This document shows positions 1 to 8,069 of a stretch of 64,000 nucleotides of DNA, in pieces. The stretch comes from Cytophagales bacterium (GTDB lineage Bacteria; Bacteroidota; Bacteroidia; Cytophagales; Cyclobacteriaceae). The notes under the pieces are model-generated. The model was not told the DNA's origin. It did no database searches and saw only the letters and a list, made by a program, of their open reading frames with translations. Where the stretch lies: positions 2,487,001-2,551,000 of the forward strand of contig JAWPMT010000005.1 in the NCBI GenBank assembly GCA_033344775.1, read 5' to 3'. Positions within the stretch are counted from its first letter, which is position 1; each line of letters opens with the position of its first letter. Both the position numbers and the translations under genes were made by a program.

Positions 1-319
1 TCTTTAACTTTCCAAAAATCTCTTCGAGAGCGCTCTTTCGGATTTCCTGTTCGCTTTTGGCAGTGATCTTGAAAGATCCTTTTTCGTTATCATCGGTAAC
101 ATATCCTTTTGACTTCAAATCATCGATGAAATCACCAATGCCATATTCACTGTTTGAAATATTGTATTGCTTGTCGAGGTTCGTCAGCCAACTCAGGGCT
201 TCACTCACATCACCAGAAGTGATGACCATCAACTGCAGAAAAATATTTAATAAATTATCGAAGGTAGACTGCTCCTTACTCTTCTCGGGAATAAATTCCG
301 TAAATCGATAACCAATCAT
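1..319 (-). CDS. VWA domain-containing protein, N-terminal part (runs off left edge)
   Basis: Reading the minus strand from an ATG at 317-319 gives an open frame of 106 codons to the window edge with no stop. The protein begins MIGYRFTEFIPEK and contains GDVSEALSWL, IGDFIDDLKSKGY and IRKSALEEIFGKLK. I recognise these as the N-terminal helical region of the roughly 370-residue CoxE-like VWA proteins of Bacteroidota, whose VWA domain lies further downstream, outside this window. In that family the gene often sits near a MoxR-type or magnesium-chelatase-like AAA ATPase, which cannot be checked here. The VWA domain itself is not visible, so the name rests on remembered N-terminal similarity. No clear promoter was found in 320-540. 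Confidence 0.75.
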   Translation of the reverse strand, partial: MIGYRFTEFIPEKSKEQSTFDNLLNIFLQLMVITSGDVSEALSWLTNLDKQYNISNSEYGIGDFIDDLKSKGYVTDDNEKGSFKITAKSEQEIRKSALEEIFGKLK

Positions 320-522
320 GCTTTTACCTTGATTGTATTGCTAAAACTTTTTTTAACTCAGGGTCCTTCAATAGACAAACCCATCATGGGTAAATTAGTT
401 CAGCAAAGGCACTAACCCAACAATAAGATTATCTTTAACCTGACCTTGATATAAATTCTTGTGCTAAGAACTTTCACCTCCTTATTCAACGGATATTTGA
501 TTCGATCCTCTCAAATATTTTA

Positions 523-550
523 TTGAATAATTCGGGTTTAATTATTTTTG
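523..550 (+). promoter_or_regulatory. Possible Bacteroidota-type promoter for the 53-residue small protein
   Basis: TTG at 523-525 and TATTTTTG at 543-550, spaced by 17 bases, fit the Bacteroidota -33/-7 pattern (TTTG and TAnnTTTG), although the spacer is on the short side. The expected transcript start falls almost on the ATG at 555, implying a leaderless or nearly leaderless mRNA. The region is AT-rich, so a chance match is possible. Confidence 0.3.
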
Positions 551-554
551 GAAT

Positions 555-716
555 ATGCCTGGCCGAAGACCCATTTTTGCTACACTCGTCTCTGGCTCGT
601 ACTATGCGTTAAGAGACTTCCTTTACAGACGAACCATAGAGCCGAAAGCTCCAGAGGTACGGAAGACAAAAGAGACGAAAACCCCGACTATGCAGGAAGA
701 GAAAAAGCCCTGGTAA
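555..716 (+). CDS. Small basic protein of 53 residues, unknown function
   Basis: An ATG at 555 opens a 53-codon frame ending with TAA at 714-716, five bases before the stop of the convergent fatty-acid hydroxylase gene. The product begins MPGRRPIFATLVSGSYYALR and ends in a charged tail rich in Lys, Glu, Thr and Pro. It has no signal peptide and no membrane helix; residues 7-26 could form an amphipathic helix. A promoter-like sequence lies just upstream, and the frame stops cleanly between its neighbours. A longer frame over the same DNA (548-799) runs into the hydroxylase gene and is less convincing. I do not recognise a family; conservation in relatives would decide whether it is real. Confidence 0.45.
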   Translation: MPGRRPIFATLVSGSYYALRDFLYRRTIEPKAPEVRKTKETKTPTMQEEKKPW

Positions 717-720
717 TTAC

Positions 721-1335
721 TTACTTTTTGGGTAATGTCCTGAACAGGAAATCCCAGAAAGGAGAAGAAACACCAAATGCGTTTTCAGGATCCTTGTAGT
801 GATGAATTCCGTGATGCACCCAAAGAACTTTCAAGAAATTCTTAGGTGGTTGATACGCATGGATCGCGTAATGAATAGACGTATACAACAAATAGCCTAC
901 GAAAAAACCAGGAATAAATCCATACACATAGGTGCCCAGCATTAAACGGAATACGCCGAAGAAGAAGCCAATCAATAAGATCATTGGCAGTGGAGGCATA
1001 GAAATCCTGTCTTTATCTTTTGGGAACTCGTGGTGTGCTCCATGAACAAGCCTTGCAAACTTTTCTCTGCCTGGCGTAGTAGGACTGATATGGAATAAGA
1101 ATCGATGCATGACATACTCCACGAGTGTGAAGGAAACCAGACCGATCAAGAATAACCACACAATGTTACTTGAATTGGTATATCCTGCATGCAAGCCATA
1201 ATAGATAATGGCAGCTGGCAAGACCGTAAATATGACGATTGTGATGGAAATATGAGTTCTGGTCAATATTTCCAAAACAGGATTTTGGAATAACTTTTTG
1301 CTTCCCGTGTTAGAAGGTTTTGCTTTAGGTTCCAT
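721..1335 (-). CDS. Fatty acid hydroxylase superfamily protein (FA2H-like)
   Basis: A 204-residue integral membrane protein with the histidine clusters of the di-iron hydroxylase/desaturase superfamily: HRFLFH (77-82), HGAHH (98-102), HYAIH (155-159) and HHGIHH (174-179). Hydrophobic segments lie at about 32-50, 58-76 and 115-152, so the metal site would face the cytoplasm. The length and motif spacing resemble the catalytic domain of fatty acid 2-hydroxylase (Scs7/FA2H), without the cytochrome b5 domain. Many Bacteroidota make sphingolipids and 2-hydroxylated acyl chains, so 2-hydroxylation of a membrane acyl chain is a reasonable inference; a carotenoid or sterol substrate cannot be excluded. 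It lies 47 bases downstream of bshA in the same direction. Confidence 0.85.
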   Translation of the reverse strand: MEPKAKPSNTGSKKLFQNPVLEILTRTHISITIVIFTVLPAAIIYYGLHAGYTNSSNIVWLFLIGLVSFTLVEYVMHRFLFHISPTTPGREKFARLVHGAHHEFPKDKDRISMPPLPMILLIGFFFGVFRLMLGTYVYGFIPGFFVGYLLYTSIHYAIHAYQPPKNFLKVLWVHHGIHHYKDPENAFGVSSPFWDFLFRTLPKK

Positions 1336-1382
1336 ACTTAAGTTCGAATGAAAAGCGGTTCTAAGCTAGTTTAACCGCGAAA

Positions 1383-2528
1383 TTAAATACTACTAACGGA
1401 TACTTGAGTTCTTAATTGAGTTTTTTCGTAAAGAGTTTCATAGAGTGGAAGAATTTTATCCACTTCGAAATCTTTAGCACGAGCAAGTGCTCCTTCCTTG
1501 AACTTCTGTAAGTTTCTATCGTCCAGGATATGGATGGCATTTTTGGCCATGTCCTCGGTATCACCGATTTCACTCACAAAGCCAGATTGTCCATTGATGT
1601 TCAGTTCGGGTAATCCTCCCGCATTCGACGAGATGATCGGCACTTCACATGACATGGCTTCCAATGCAGCCAAACCAAAACTTTCTTTCTCTGAAGGCAT
1701 AATGAAGAGATCACTTACAGAAAGCACTTCTTCTACAGCTTCCAGTTTCCCTAAAAATCGGATGTCTTCACAATGACCAAGCTCTCTGCAGAGCTCCTCC
1801 ATACTAGAACGTTCAGGCCCATCACCAACCAACAAAAGCTTGGCCGGCACTACACTTCTGACTTTTCCAAAAACTGCAATCACATCCTCTACTCGCTTTA
1901 CTTTACGAAAATTCGAGGTATGCACCAGCAATTTTTCACCATTGGGGCAAATGGCTGTTTTGAAATGATCTTTTTTCTGCTTCTTGAAACGACTCAAGTC
2001 AATAAAATTAGGGATGACCTGAATATCATTCGTTACTTCAAAATGTTCGTAGGTATCTTTTTTTAAGTCCTCGGACACTGCCGTAACGGCATCTGAAGCG
2101 TTGATCGAAAAAGTAACAACCGGCTCGTAAGTCTTGTCCTTGCCTACGAGCGTAATGTCAGTCCCGTGCAAGGTCGTGATCACCGGAATCTCTATCCCTT
2201 TTGTTTTCAGGATCTGCTTAGCCATGAATGCAGCAGAAGCATGTGGAATGGCATAATGTACATGAAGTACATCCAGTTTTTCATACTGAACTACTTCTAC
2301 CATTTTGCTGGCCAATGCTAGTTCATAAGGTGCATACTCAAACAGGGGATAATTTTTCGTTGAAACCTCGTGGTAAAACAAGTTCTCATTGAAAAAATCC
2401 AGGCGTGTAGGCTGTGAATAAGTAATGAAATGCACCTGATGACCCTCTTTGGCCAAGGACTTTCCAAGCTCAGTAGCAACGACACCACTTCCACCGTAGG
2501 TTGGATAACAAACTATGCCGATTTTCAT
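1383..2528 (-). CDS. bshA: N-acetyl-alpha-D-glucosaminyl L-malate synthase BshA
   Basis: A GT-B glycosyltransferase of 381 residues, the usual length for BshA, which transfers GlcNAc from UDP-GlcNAc to L-malate in the first step of bacillithiol synthesis. Signature stretches are CYPTYGGSGVVATELG (7-22), HVHYAIPHA (89-97), TLHGTDITLVG (119-129) and the nucleotide-sugar motif ESFGLAALE (282-290). The protein has no signal peptide and should be cytosolic. The gene follows the beta-lactamase-family gene by 51 bases, a neighbourhood I associate with bshA in other Bacteroidota. The bshB and bshC genes are not in this window. Confidence 0.95.
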   Translation of the reverse strand: MKIGIVCYPTYGGSGVVATELGKSLAKEGHQVHFITYSQPTRLDFFNENLFYHEVSTKNYPLFEYAPYELALASKMVEVVQYEKLDVLHVHYAIPHASAAFMAKQILKTKGIEIPVITTLHGTDITLVGKDKTYEPVVTFSINASDAVTAVSEDLKKDTYEHFEVTNDIQVIPNFIDLSRFKKQKKDHFKTAICPNGEKLLVHTSNFRKVKRVEDVIAVFGKVRSVVPAKLLLVGDGPERSSMEELCRELGHCEDIRFLGKLEAVEEVLSVSDLFIMPSEKESFGLAALEAMSCEVPIISSNAGGLPELNINGQSGFVSEIGDTEDMAKNAIHILDDRNLQKFKEGALARAKDFEVDKILPLYETLYEKTQLRTQVSVSSI

Positions 2529-2579
2529 AATCGTAATTCTTAAACGCCTTGTCCAAAAAAAATGTTCGCGGAATTTTAA

Positions 2580-4919
2580 TTATTCTTCAACAAGCGATCG
2601 ATACACGACATCCTGAATACGATTGCGAATGTCTCTGGTGATCAATCGGCGGTTTTCTGCTTCGGGATAAATTCTGTTGGAAACGAAGGTAAATACCAGA
2701 TCATTGGCAGGATCAGCCCAAACCATTGTCCCCGTAAACCCTGTGTGGCCAAAGCTTGCTTCACTTACTTGTGCCGATACATTGCCTACAGATTCTGAAA
2801 GCTTATCCCAACCAAGCGCTCTTCTGTTCCCTTTGAAGTACCGTTGATTGAAGCGATTGATCGTAGCGGGTTGCAAATATTGGCGACCACCATAATAGCC
2901 GTCATTGAGCACCATGTGCATCAGGATCGCTAACTCTTTCGATGAAGAAAACAAACCGGCATGTCCGGCCACTCCTCCGCTGATTGCCGCATTCCGATCG
3001 TGTACGGTACCCCAGACGAGTTCATCCCGATAATATTTATCAAATTCGGTTGGTGCGATCTCAAAAATCTCAAAGCCCTTCTCCAGCGGGTTGAAAACTG
3101 TGTAATGGAGTCCCATCGGATAATAGAAGTTTTCAAATAAGTACCGCTCCATCGACATTCGGGTCACAGATTCTACTACCTGTTGCAAAATCATGAAGCC
3201 AAGATCGCTGTATCGGTACTCTCCTTTTTTGTCTAGTAAAGGTGATTGAATCAGCCAGCTTCGAATCGAGTCCATCATGACCGGATGGATAGGATAACCG
3301 TAAGAACGGCGATCATCCTCTTCATCCTGTGCGGTATAATAACTAAATGGCTCCAAAAAGTCTCCCTTCAAGGTCCGCTTCCACATTGGCTCATAAGATC
3401 GTAAACCACTCTGATGCGACAACAATTGTTTCAAGGTGATATGTCCTTTGTTGGAATTCACATATTGCGGCAGGTAAACGCCGATCGAATCATCGAGGTT
3501 GATCATTGCTTTCTCTTCCAGACTCATGACGCACAATAGTGTTCCCAGGACCTTAGTTACCGACGCCACGTCGTAAATGATGTTCTTATGTACGGCAATC
3601 AAACTATCATAAGTCAAATAGCCGAAAGACTTGTCATAAACGATAGAACCTCCTTTGAGTACGGTGACCTGACAACCTGGTGCCGCATGCTCAATGATCA
3701 TTTCTTGTGCCAGCTGTTGAATAAGTGCCAATGAATCCGAAGACATCCCTTCCCATTCAGGAGCAGCAAATCTTAATTTTCCGAATGAAGGAATGATCTG
3801 AGATGGCAAATGCGCGAAAGGCGTAGCCACGCCTGAATTCCTTCCGAGCACACCAATTGCCCCAAATAACATCTGGGGAATCAATTCGTCATACAATGGC
3901 AAGCTTTCTTCGAAGTAGAGAAACTCATCTGCGTCAACGAATGTGGGAGTTTTTGAGGAAACCAAAGCAATGATCTTGTGGTCTTCCTGATATTGCTCAA
4001 TGAACGGCATAAACGCTTCTGCGCTCGTCCTTGCATCCACAATAATGGTTTGCCCATACTTTGGAGGTTGACTAATGATATCTCTTACCTCGAAATATTT
4101 GGTCAACTCAGATGTTAATGGTCCGTGTGGGTTGTTGGTCAACAAAGCAATTTCCCGGGTCTGTATCGGAAGTACACTTTTTTCTGCCGAAAGATGTACT
4201 ACTGCATTCTGGTAAATGGCCGTGATCAGCTTGGTAGGAATTATAACATGATCAGGACGCTCACGACTAGCGATCAACGTCGAAAGCGCCATTGGATTTT
4301 TCTGAACCTTACGCAATGATTTAGCAAGCCTGGGAAGCTCCTCTGGTTTGATGAGAGCAATGCCATCCTGTTCCAGGATCAGTCGAAGTTGTTTCTTCCC
4401 TACTTTCTCCAGGGTTTGCAATCTGTCTTCACTCAGGAAAAAGGAGCTATCAATCCTTATCAATTTTCGGAGCACATCCACCTGTGGGTCTGTGAATTTT
4501 GTCAGGTCCGGCAAAAGCACATAATCGGCTCCTGCCCTGGACAAAAGCTGAATGTACTTTTCGAGGTATTGCCTTAATATTTGATGGTCCGTAATGGTGG
4601 CCAGCGTTGCTAGGCCCGGCAAATTATAAGTCGGCAGGTCTAATTGATCGCCCAACCTGATCGCCACAATGAAATCTTTCTGGTTCACATCCTTCAACTG
4701 ATTGAGTCCATTGCTGTTCAATACAATACCTTTGTATTCAGAAGGGATTCGTCTGACCAAAGAAGTATCGCTCGTCGCATCCAGCCAAATTCTGCTGGAA
4801 GCATCGCTGAGGTATGAAGTCGGGTTGCCCGCCAGGAAAATATCCTCGAGTTTTGCACCGTTTGCCGACGCAAATAGGAATACCGAAATACAAAAGAAGA
4901 GGAATTTTGGAAAGCTCAT
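2580..4919 (-). CDS. Secreted fusion: degenerate GH3-like N-terminus plus class C beta-lactamase-family serine hydrolase
   Basis: I start at the ATG at 4917-4919 because it opens directly into a signal peptide (MSFPKFLFFCISVFLFASANG). A GTG at 4991 would add 24 unlikely residues. About 400 N-terminal residues have the layout of a GH3 hydrolase (DVLRKLIR, NAVVHLSAEKSVLPI), but I see neither the SDW-type nucleophile nor a KHFPG-type motif, so this half looks non-catalytic. The C-terminal half has the serine hydrolase set SVTK (Ser453, Lys456), YSD (Tyr570) and HTG (His725), as in DD-peptidases, esterases and class C beta-lactamases. Periplasmic peptidoglycan or cell-wall sugar metabolism is the likely setting, but the substrate is unknown. 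bshA follows. Confidence 0.85.
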   Translation of the reverse strand: MSFPKFLFFCISVFLFASANGAKLEDIFLAGNPTSYLSDASSRIWLDATSDTSLVRRIPSEYKGIVLNSNGLNQLKDVNQKDFIVAIRLGDQLDLPTYNLPGLATLATITDHQILRQYLEKYIQLLSRAGADYVLLPDLTKFTDPQVDVLRKLIRIDSSFFLSEDRLQTLEKVGKKQLRLILEQDGIALIKPEELPRLAKSLRKVQKNPMALSTLIASRERPDHVIIPTKLITAIYQNAVVHLSAEKSVLPIQTREIALLTNNPHGPLTSELTKYFEVRDIISQPPKYGQTIIVDARTSAEAFMPFIEQYQEDHKIIALVSSKTPTFVDADEFLYFEESLPLYDELIPQMLFGAIGVLGRNSGVATPFAHLPSQIIPSFGKLRFAAPEWEGMSSDSLALIQQLAQEMIIEHAAPGCQVTVLKGGSIVYDKSFGYLTYDSLIAVHKNIIYDVASVTKVLGTLLCVMSLEEKAMINLDDSIGVYLPQYVNSNKGHITLKQLLSHQSGLRSYEPMWKRTLKGDFLEPFSYYTAQDEEDDRRSYGYPIHPVMMDSIRSWLIQSPLLDKKGEYRYSDLGFMILQQVVESVTRMSMERYLFENFYYPMGLHYTVFNPLEKGFEIFEIAPTEFDKYYRDELVWGTVHDRNAAISGGVAGHAGLFSSSKELAILMHMVLNDGYYGGRQYLQPATINRFNQRYFKGNRRALGWDKLSESVGNVSAQVSEASFGHTGFTGTMVWADPANDLVFTFVSNRIYPEAENRRLITRDIRNRIQDVVYRSLVEE

Positions 4920-5088
4920 AGGTACGCGCCACTGCGCGATCTGTTTTCTATCTCTTACTGGTTGAGTAACGACTGCATTTTGAAAAAACACAAATCTCTG
5001 TGCCGAAATATCATTAAATTCGACATAACACGAAAACTTTGCGCCTAAAAAACAGTAAAAATAGAAGTAAGCAACAACAATTCATGCC

Positions 5089-5424
5089 ATGAGACTGCCT
5101 TCACTCATCAGACTTCCAAGAAATAAGCAATTTCACATCGAGCCCAGACATTACGATCCGATCAAGGAAGAATTGGAGGAAAGGACCTCCCGGATCCGGA
5201 ATGAATTGAGAAGTGGCTCGGATGATTACCGTCCCGGAAACATCTCATTTTCCAAAAGATCGGCACCTATGCCGAGTACCAATGTCCTTCAACTAGCTAT
5301 TGCTGCAATCTTGTCACTGCTAGTTGTTGGATGGCTTTACTGGGGCAATGATGTTGCTTATATATTCGTCATAGGTATCCCCATCTATTTCTTTTTTCGC
5401 TTTAGGAAGTTTAAGCGCCGCTGA
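5089..5424 (+). CDS. Small membrane protein upstream of mutL, unknown function
   Basis: This 111-residue protein has a charged N-terminal half (HYDPIKEELEERTSRIR) with a basic Ser/Pro-rich linker, followed by two adjacent hydrophobic helices at about residues 66-84 and 87-103 and a basic tail FRKFKRR. There is no signal peptide, so the N-terminus probably stays in the cytoplasm. The gene ends five bases before mutL and is probably its operon partner. The gene order small membrane protein, mutL, rhomboid looks familiar from Cytophagales, but I know no function. The start ATG at 5089 is the first in frame, and the divergent hydrolase gene begins 169 bases away. Confidence 0.75.
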   Translation: MRLPSLIRLPRNKQFHIEPRHYDPIKEELEERTSRIRNELRSGSDDYRPGNISFSKRSAPMPSTNVLQLAIAAILSLLVVGWLYWGNDVAYIFVIGIPIYFFFRFRKFKRR

Positions 5425-5429
5425 TCTGA

Positions 5430-7277
5430 ATGGAGGACATAGTCAGATTACTACCAGAAAGTATTGCTAATCAAATTGCCGCTGGAGAAGTTGTTCAGCG
5501 CCCCGCCTCTGTTGTCAAAGAATTATTAGAAAATAGTATTGATGCCGAGGCAACTGAGATTTCCCTGATTTTAAGAGAATCGGGCAAGTCATTGATCCGG
5601 GTATTGGACAATGGAGTTGGCATGAGTACTTCCGATGCACGCATGAGTTTTGAACGACATGCTACATCGAAGATCCGGCGATCAGAAGATTTGTTTTCTA
5701 TTCGTACCATGGGTTTTCGCGGTGAAGCATTGGCTTCCATTGCTGCGGTGGCACAAGTCGAGTTGAAGACACGTAAGCGCGGAGCTGAATTAGGTACTGA
5801 AATCGTTATCCATGGCTCAGAAATCAAGAAGAATGAGCCGGTTTTTACCAATGAGGGGACTTCTCTCTGTGTGAAAAATCTATTTTATAATGTTCCGGCG
5901 CGGAGGAATTTTCTCAAGTCCAATCCCGTAGAACTTCGCCATATCCTAGACGAATTCAATCGGGTGGCACTGGCCAATCCTGGTATCAGCTTCAACATGT
6001 ACCATAATGACAAAGAGGTGCATCAGCTGGAACCTGGGAAATTAAGTAAGCGCATTGTGCAATTATTTGGCAAGAATTATCAGAATCAATTGATCCCTTG
6101 TCAGGAGGATACGTCTGACCTACAGATTCGAGGTTATGTAGGCAAACCGGAATTTGCTAAGAAAACACGAGGTGATCAGTTCTTTTTCGTGAATCATCGT
6201 TTCATCAAGAATAATTACCTGAATCACGCAGTTAATACTGCATTCGAAAGTTTGTTGCCGGAAGGATTTCATCCTTTTTATGTCCTGTTTCTGGAAATGG
6301 ACACGGCCAATGTCGATATCAATGTACATCCGACTAAAACGGAGGTAAAGTTTCAGGATGACCGCTTGTTGTATGGGATCATTCAATCGGCAGTAAGACA
6401 AGCACTCTCTCAGTTTAATGTAGCTCCGAGTCTGGATTTCAGTGCAGATGTTAATTTTAATTATGCCACTACTAATCTGGATCGGTCAGCAACACAAATA
6501 ACCCCTAAGGACCGGGATTACAGCAATTTTAAATCGATCGATACCGGAGCCAGCAACAAAAGCATTGAAAACTGGCAAGACTTGTATCAGGTCGCCAAAC
6601 AGGAAGACCTGGCTGTGCTGAGAAAAGCAGAACAGGAATGGCCTCAAGCCGAGATCGTTACCCTGAAAAGTGATCTGAGTACAGGTCGACTCGAACTGGA
6701 ATCGAGTGAGAAATGGAACCAATCCTTACAGCTACATGGTCAGTACCTCATCCGGCAAGTAAAGTCGGGCATGGTCATCATTGATCAATGTGCAGCTCAT
6801 GAACGGATTCTTTACGAAAAATATTTATCGGAGCTGAAAGGAAACAAAGGCGCATCTCAATCGTGTTTATTCCCACAGCAAGTTGATTTAAGTCCCTCTG
6901 ATTTTGCTTTGATCAAAGAATTATCGGAAGAAATCAGGGCTTTAGGGTTTGATATTGATGAATTCGGGCAAAGTAGTCTGGTCATCAATGGAGTCCCGGC
7001 TGATCTGTCGGGGCAAAATGAAAAGGAAGTATTGGAAGGATTGTTAGAACAGTTCAAGCAGAACAAAGAAGAATTGCAGCTCGAGCATCATGAGAACCTG
7101 GCAAGATCTCTTGCTGTGCGAACTTCTATGCGGAAAGGAAAAATCCTGAACCAAAAGGAGACCGATGAGCTGATCGACCGACTTTTCGCGTGCGAACAGC
7201 CCAACTATACACCTAATGGAAATTCAATTTTCGTAGTTTTGGGATTGGACAGGATCTCAAGCTTTTTTAAGGAATAG
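5430..7277 (+). CDS. mutL: DNA mismatch repair protein MutL
   Basis: A 615-residue GHKL ATPase that couples MutS mismatch recognition to downstream repair. The N-terminal ATPase motifs are clear: ELLENSIDA (residues 31-39), DNGVGM and GFRGEALASIA. The conserved NVDINVHPTK follows near residue 296. In the C-terminal dimerisation domain the endonuclease motif, normally DQHA(x2)E(x4)E, reads DQCA...E...E (from Asp452), and the position of the usual CPHGRP zinc-site motif reads TPNGNS. The nicking site is therefore probably not functional, unlike in Bacillus or Thermus MutL. The gene follows a small membrane protein by five bases and precedes the first rhomboid gene by three, indicating one operon. 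Confidence 0.95.
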   Translation: MEDIVRLLPESIANQIAAGEVVQRPASVVKELLENSIDAEATEISLILRESGKSLIRVLDNGVGMSTSDARMSFERHATSKIRRSEDLFSIRTMGFRGEALASIAAVAQVELKTRKRGAELGTEIVIHGSEIKKNEPVFTNEGTSLCVKNLFYNVPARRNFLKSNPVELRHILDEFNRVALANPGISFNMYHNDKEVHQLEPGKLSKRIVQLFGKNYQNQLIPCQEDTSDLQIRGYVGKPEFAKKTRGDQFFFVNHRFIKNNYLNHAVNTAFESLLPEGFHPFYVLFLEMDTANVDINVHPTKTEVKFQDDRLLYGIIQSAVRQALSQFNVAPSLDFSADVNFNYATTNLDRSATQITPKDRDYSNFKSIDTGASNKSIENWQDLYQVAKQEDLAVLRKAEQEWPQAEIVTLKSDLSTGRLELESSEKWNQSLQLHGQYLIRQVKSGMVIIDQCAAHERILYEKYLSELKGNKGASQSCLFPQQVDLSPSDFALIKELSEEIRALGFDIDEFGQSSLVINGVPADLSGQNEKEVLEGLLEQFKQNKEELQLEHHENLARSLAVRTSMRKGKILNQKETDELIDRLFACEQPNYTPNGNSIFVVLGLDRISSFFKE

Positions 7278-7280
7278 CGC

Positions 7281-8066
7281 ATGTTTAGAATCACACCGAT
7301 GGTCAAGAATTTGTTGATCATCAATATAGGAATAGCATTACTCCAAAGCATTACAGGAATATCTCTTGATCATTTCTTTGCTTTAAGGGTAGTATTTTCG
7401 GATTATTTCCAGCCTTATCAGATTTTTACTTACATGTGGTTGCATGGTGGGTTTCGGCACATCTTCGGCAACATGCTAATTCTGTTTTTTGCTGGTCCGA
7501 TGCTGGAAAATGTCTGGGGTTCAAAGCGTTTTCTGATTTTCTATTTGGCTTGCGGTATCGGTGGGGGTGTCCTTTTTGGAACGGCAGACTTTATTGAAAA
7601 AGGTCAAATTGTAGATCAACGAGATGAATTTTATGCAGATCCAAATCCTGAGAAATTCAGAATTTTTGTACTTGATTATGCCAATGCGGCTAACCAGCAG
7701 TTGGATCGGTTTTCAGATGATTACTTTGAAAACCCCGATGATCAGTCACTACAAAATCAAGCGAGAATCTTTGTAGATCAAGTATCATCAGCTTACATCA
7801 ATGTACCTATGGTCGGTGCTTCAGGCGCTATTTATGGTATATTAATGGCCTTACTGCTACTATTCCCCAATTCTCTGGTTTACATTTATTTCCTATTTCC
7901 GATAAAAGTAAAGTATGTCGTTTCGGCATTGATCATATATGAGGTTTGGGCCGAACTCAACCGGGTTCCCGGAGATAATATTGCGCACCTTGCTCACTTA
8001 GGTGGTGCAGCGATCGCATACATTTTGATAAGATACTGGAGCTCCCAGAGTAATCGATTTTATTAA
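7281..8066 (+). CDS. Rhomboid family intramembrane serine protease (first of two)
   Basis: A 261-residue polytopic membrane protein with the rhomboid features GGFRHIFGNML (oxyanion Asn), the catalytic serine in GASGAIYG and the catalytic histidine in AHLAHLGG. Unusually, about 60 hydrophilic, acidic residues (roughly 110-170) separate the early helices from the catalytic serine helix. These include EKGQIVDQRDEF and NPDDQSLQNQ, and would form a large extra-membrane loop. The substrate is unknown; rhomboids cleave helices of membrane proteins within the bilayer. The gene is three bases behind mutL and three bases ahead of a second rhomboid gene, so the two proteases are almost surely co-expressed. 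Confidence 0.93.
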   Translation: MFRITPMVKNLLIINIGIALLQSITGISLDHFFALRVVFSDYFQPYQIFTYMWLHGGFRHIFGNMLILFFAGPMLENVWGSKRFLIFYLACGIGGGVLFGTADFIEKGQIVDQRDEFYADPNPEKFRIFVLDYANAANQQLDRFSDDYFENPDDQSLQNQARIFVDQVSSAYINVPMVGASGAIYGILMALLLLFPNSLVYIYFLFPIKVKYVVSALIIYEVWAELNRVPGDNIAHLAHLGGAAIAYILIRYWSSQSNRFY

Positions 8067-8069
8067 CCC

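Noticed and set aside
57-311. 84-residue plus-strand frame at the left edge
   Set aside because: It is antisense to the VWA-family protein start, which has recognisable conserved segments.
548-799. 83-residue open frame overlapping the end of the fatty-acid hydroxylase gene
   Set aside because: It runs antisense into a well-supported gene; the shorter frame 555-716 fits the gap better.
4920-4991. GTG start for the serine hydrolase fusion 24 codons upstream
   Set aside because: It would place a hydrophilic, basic stretch before a perfect signal peptide.
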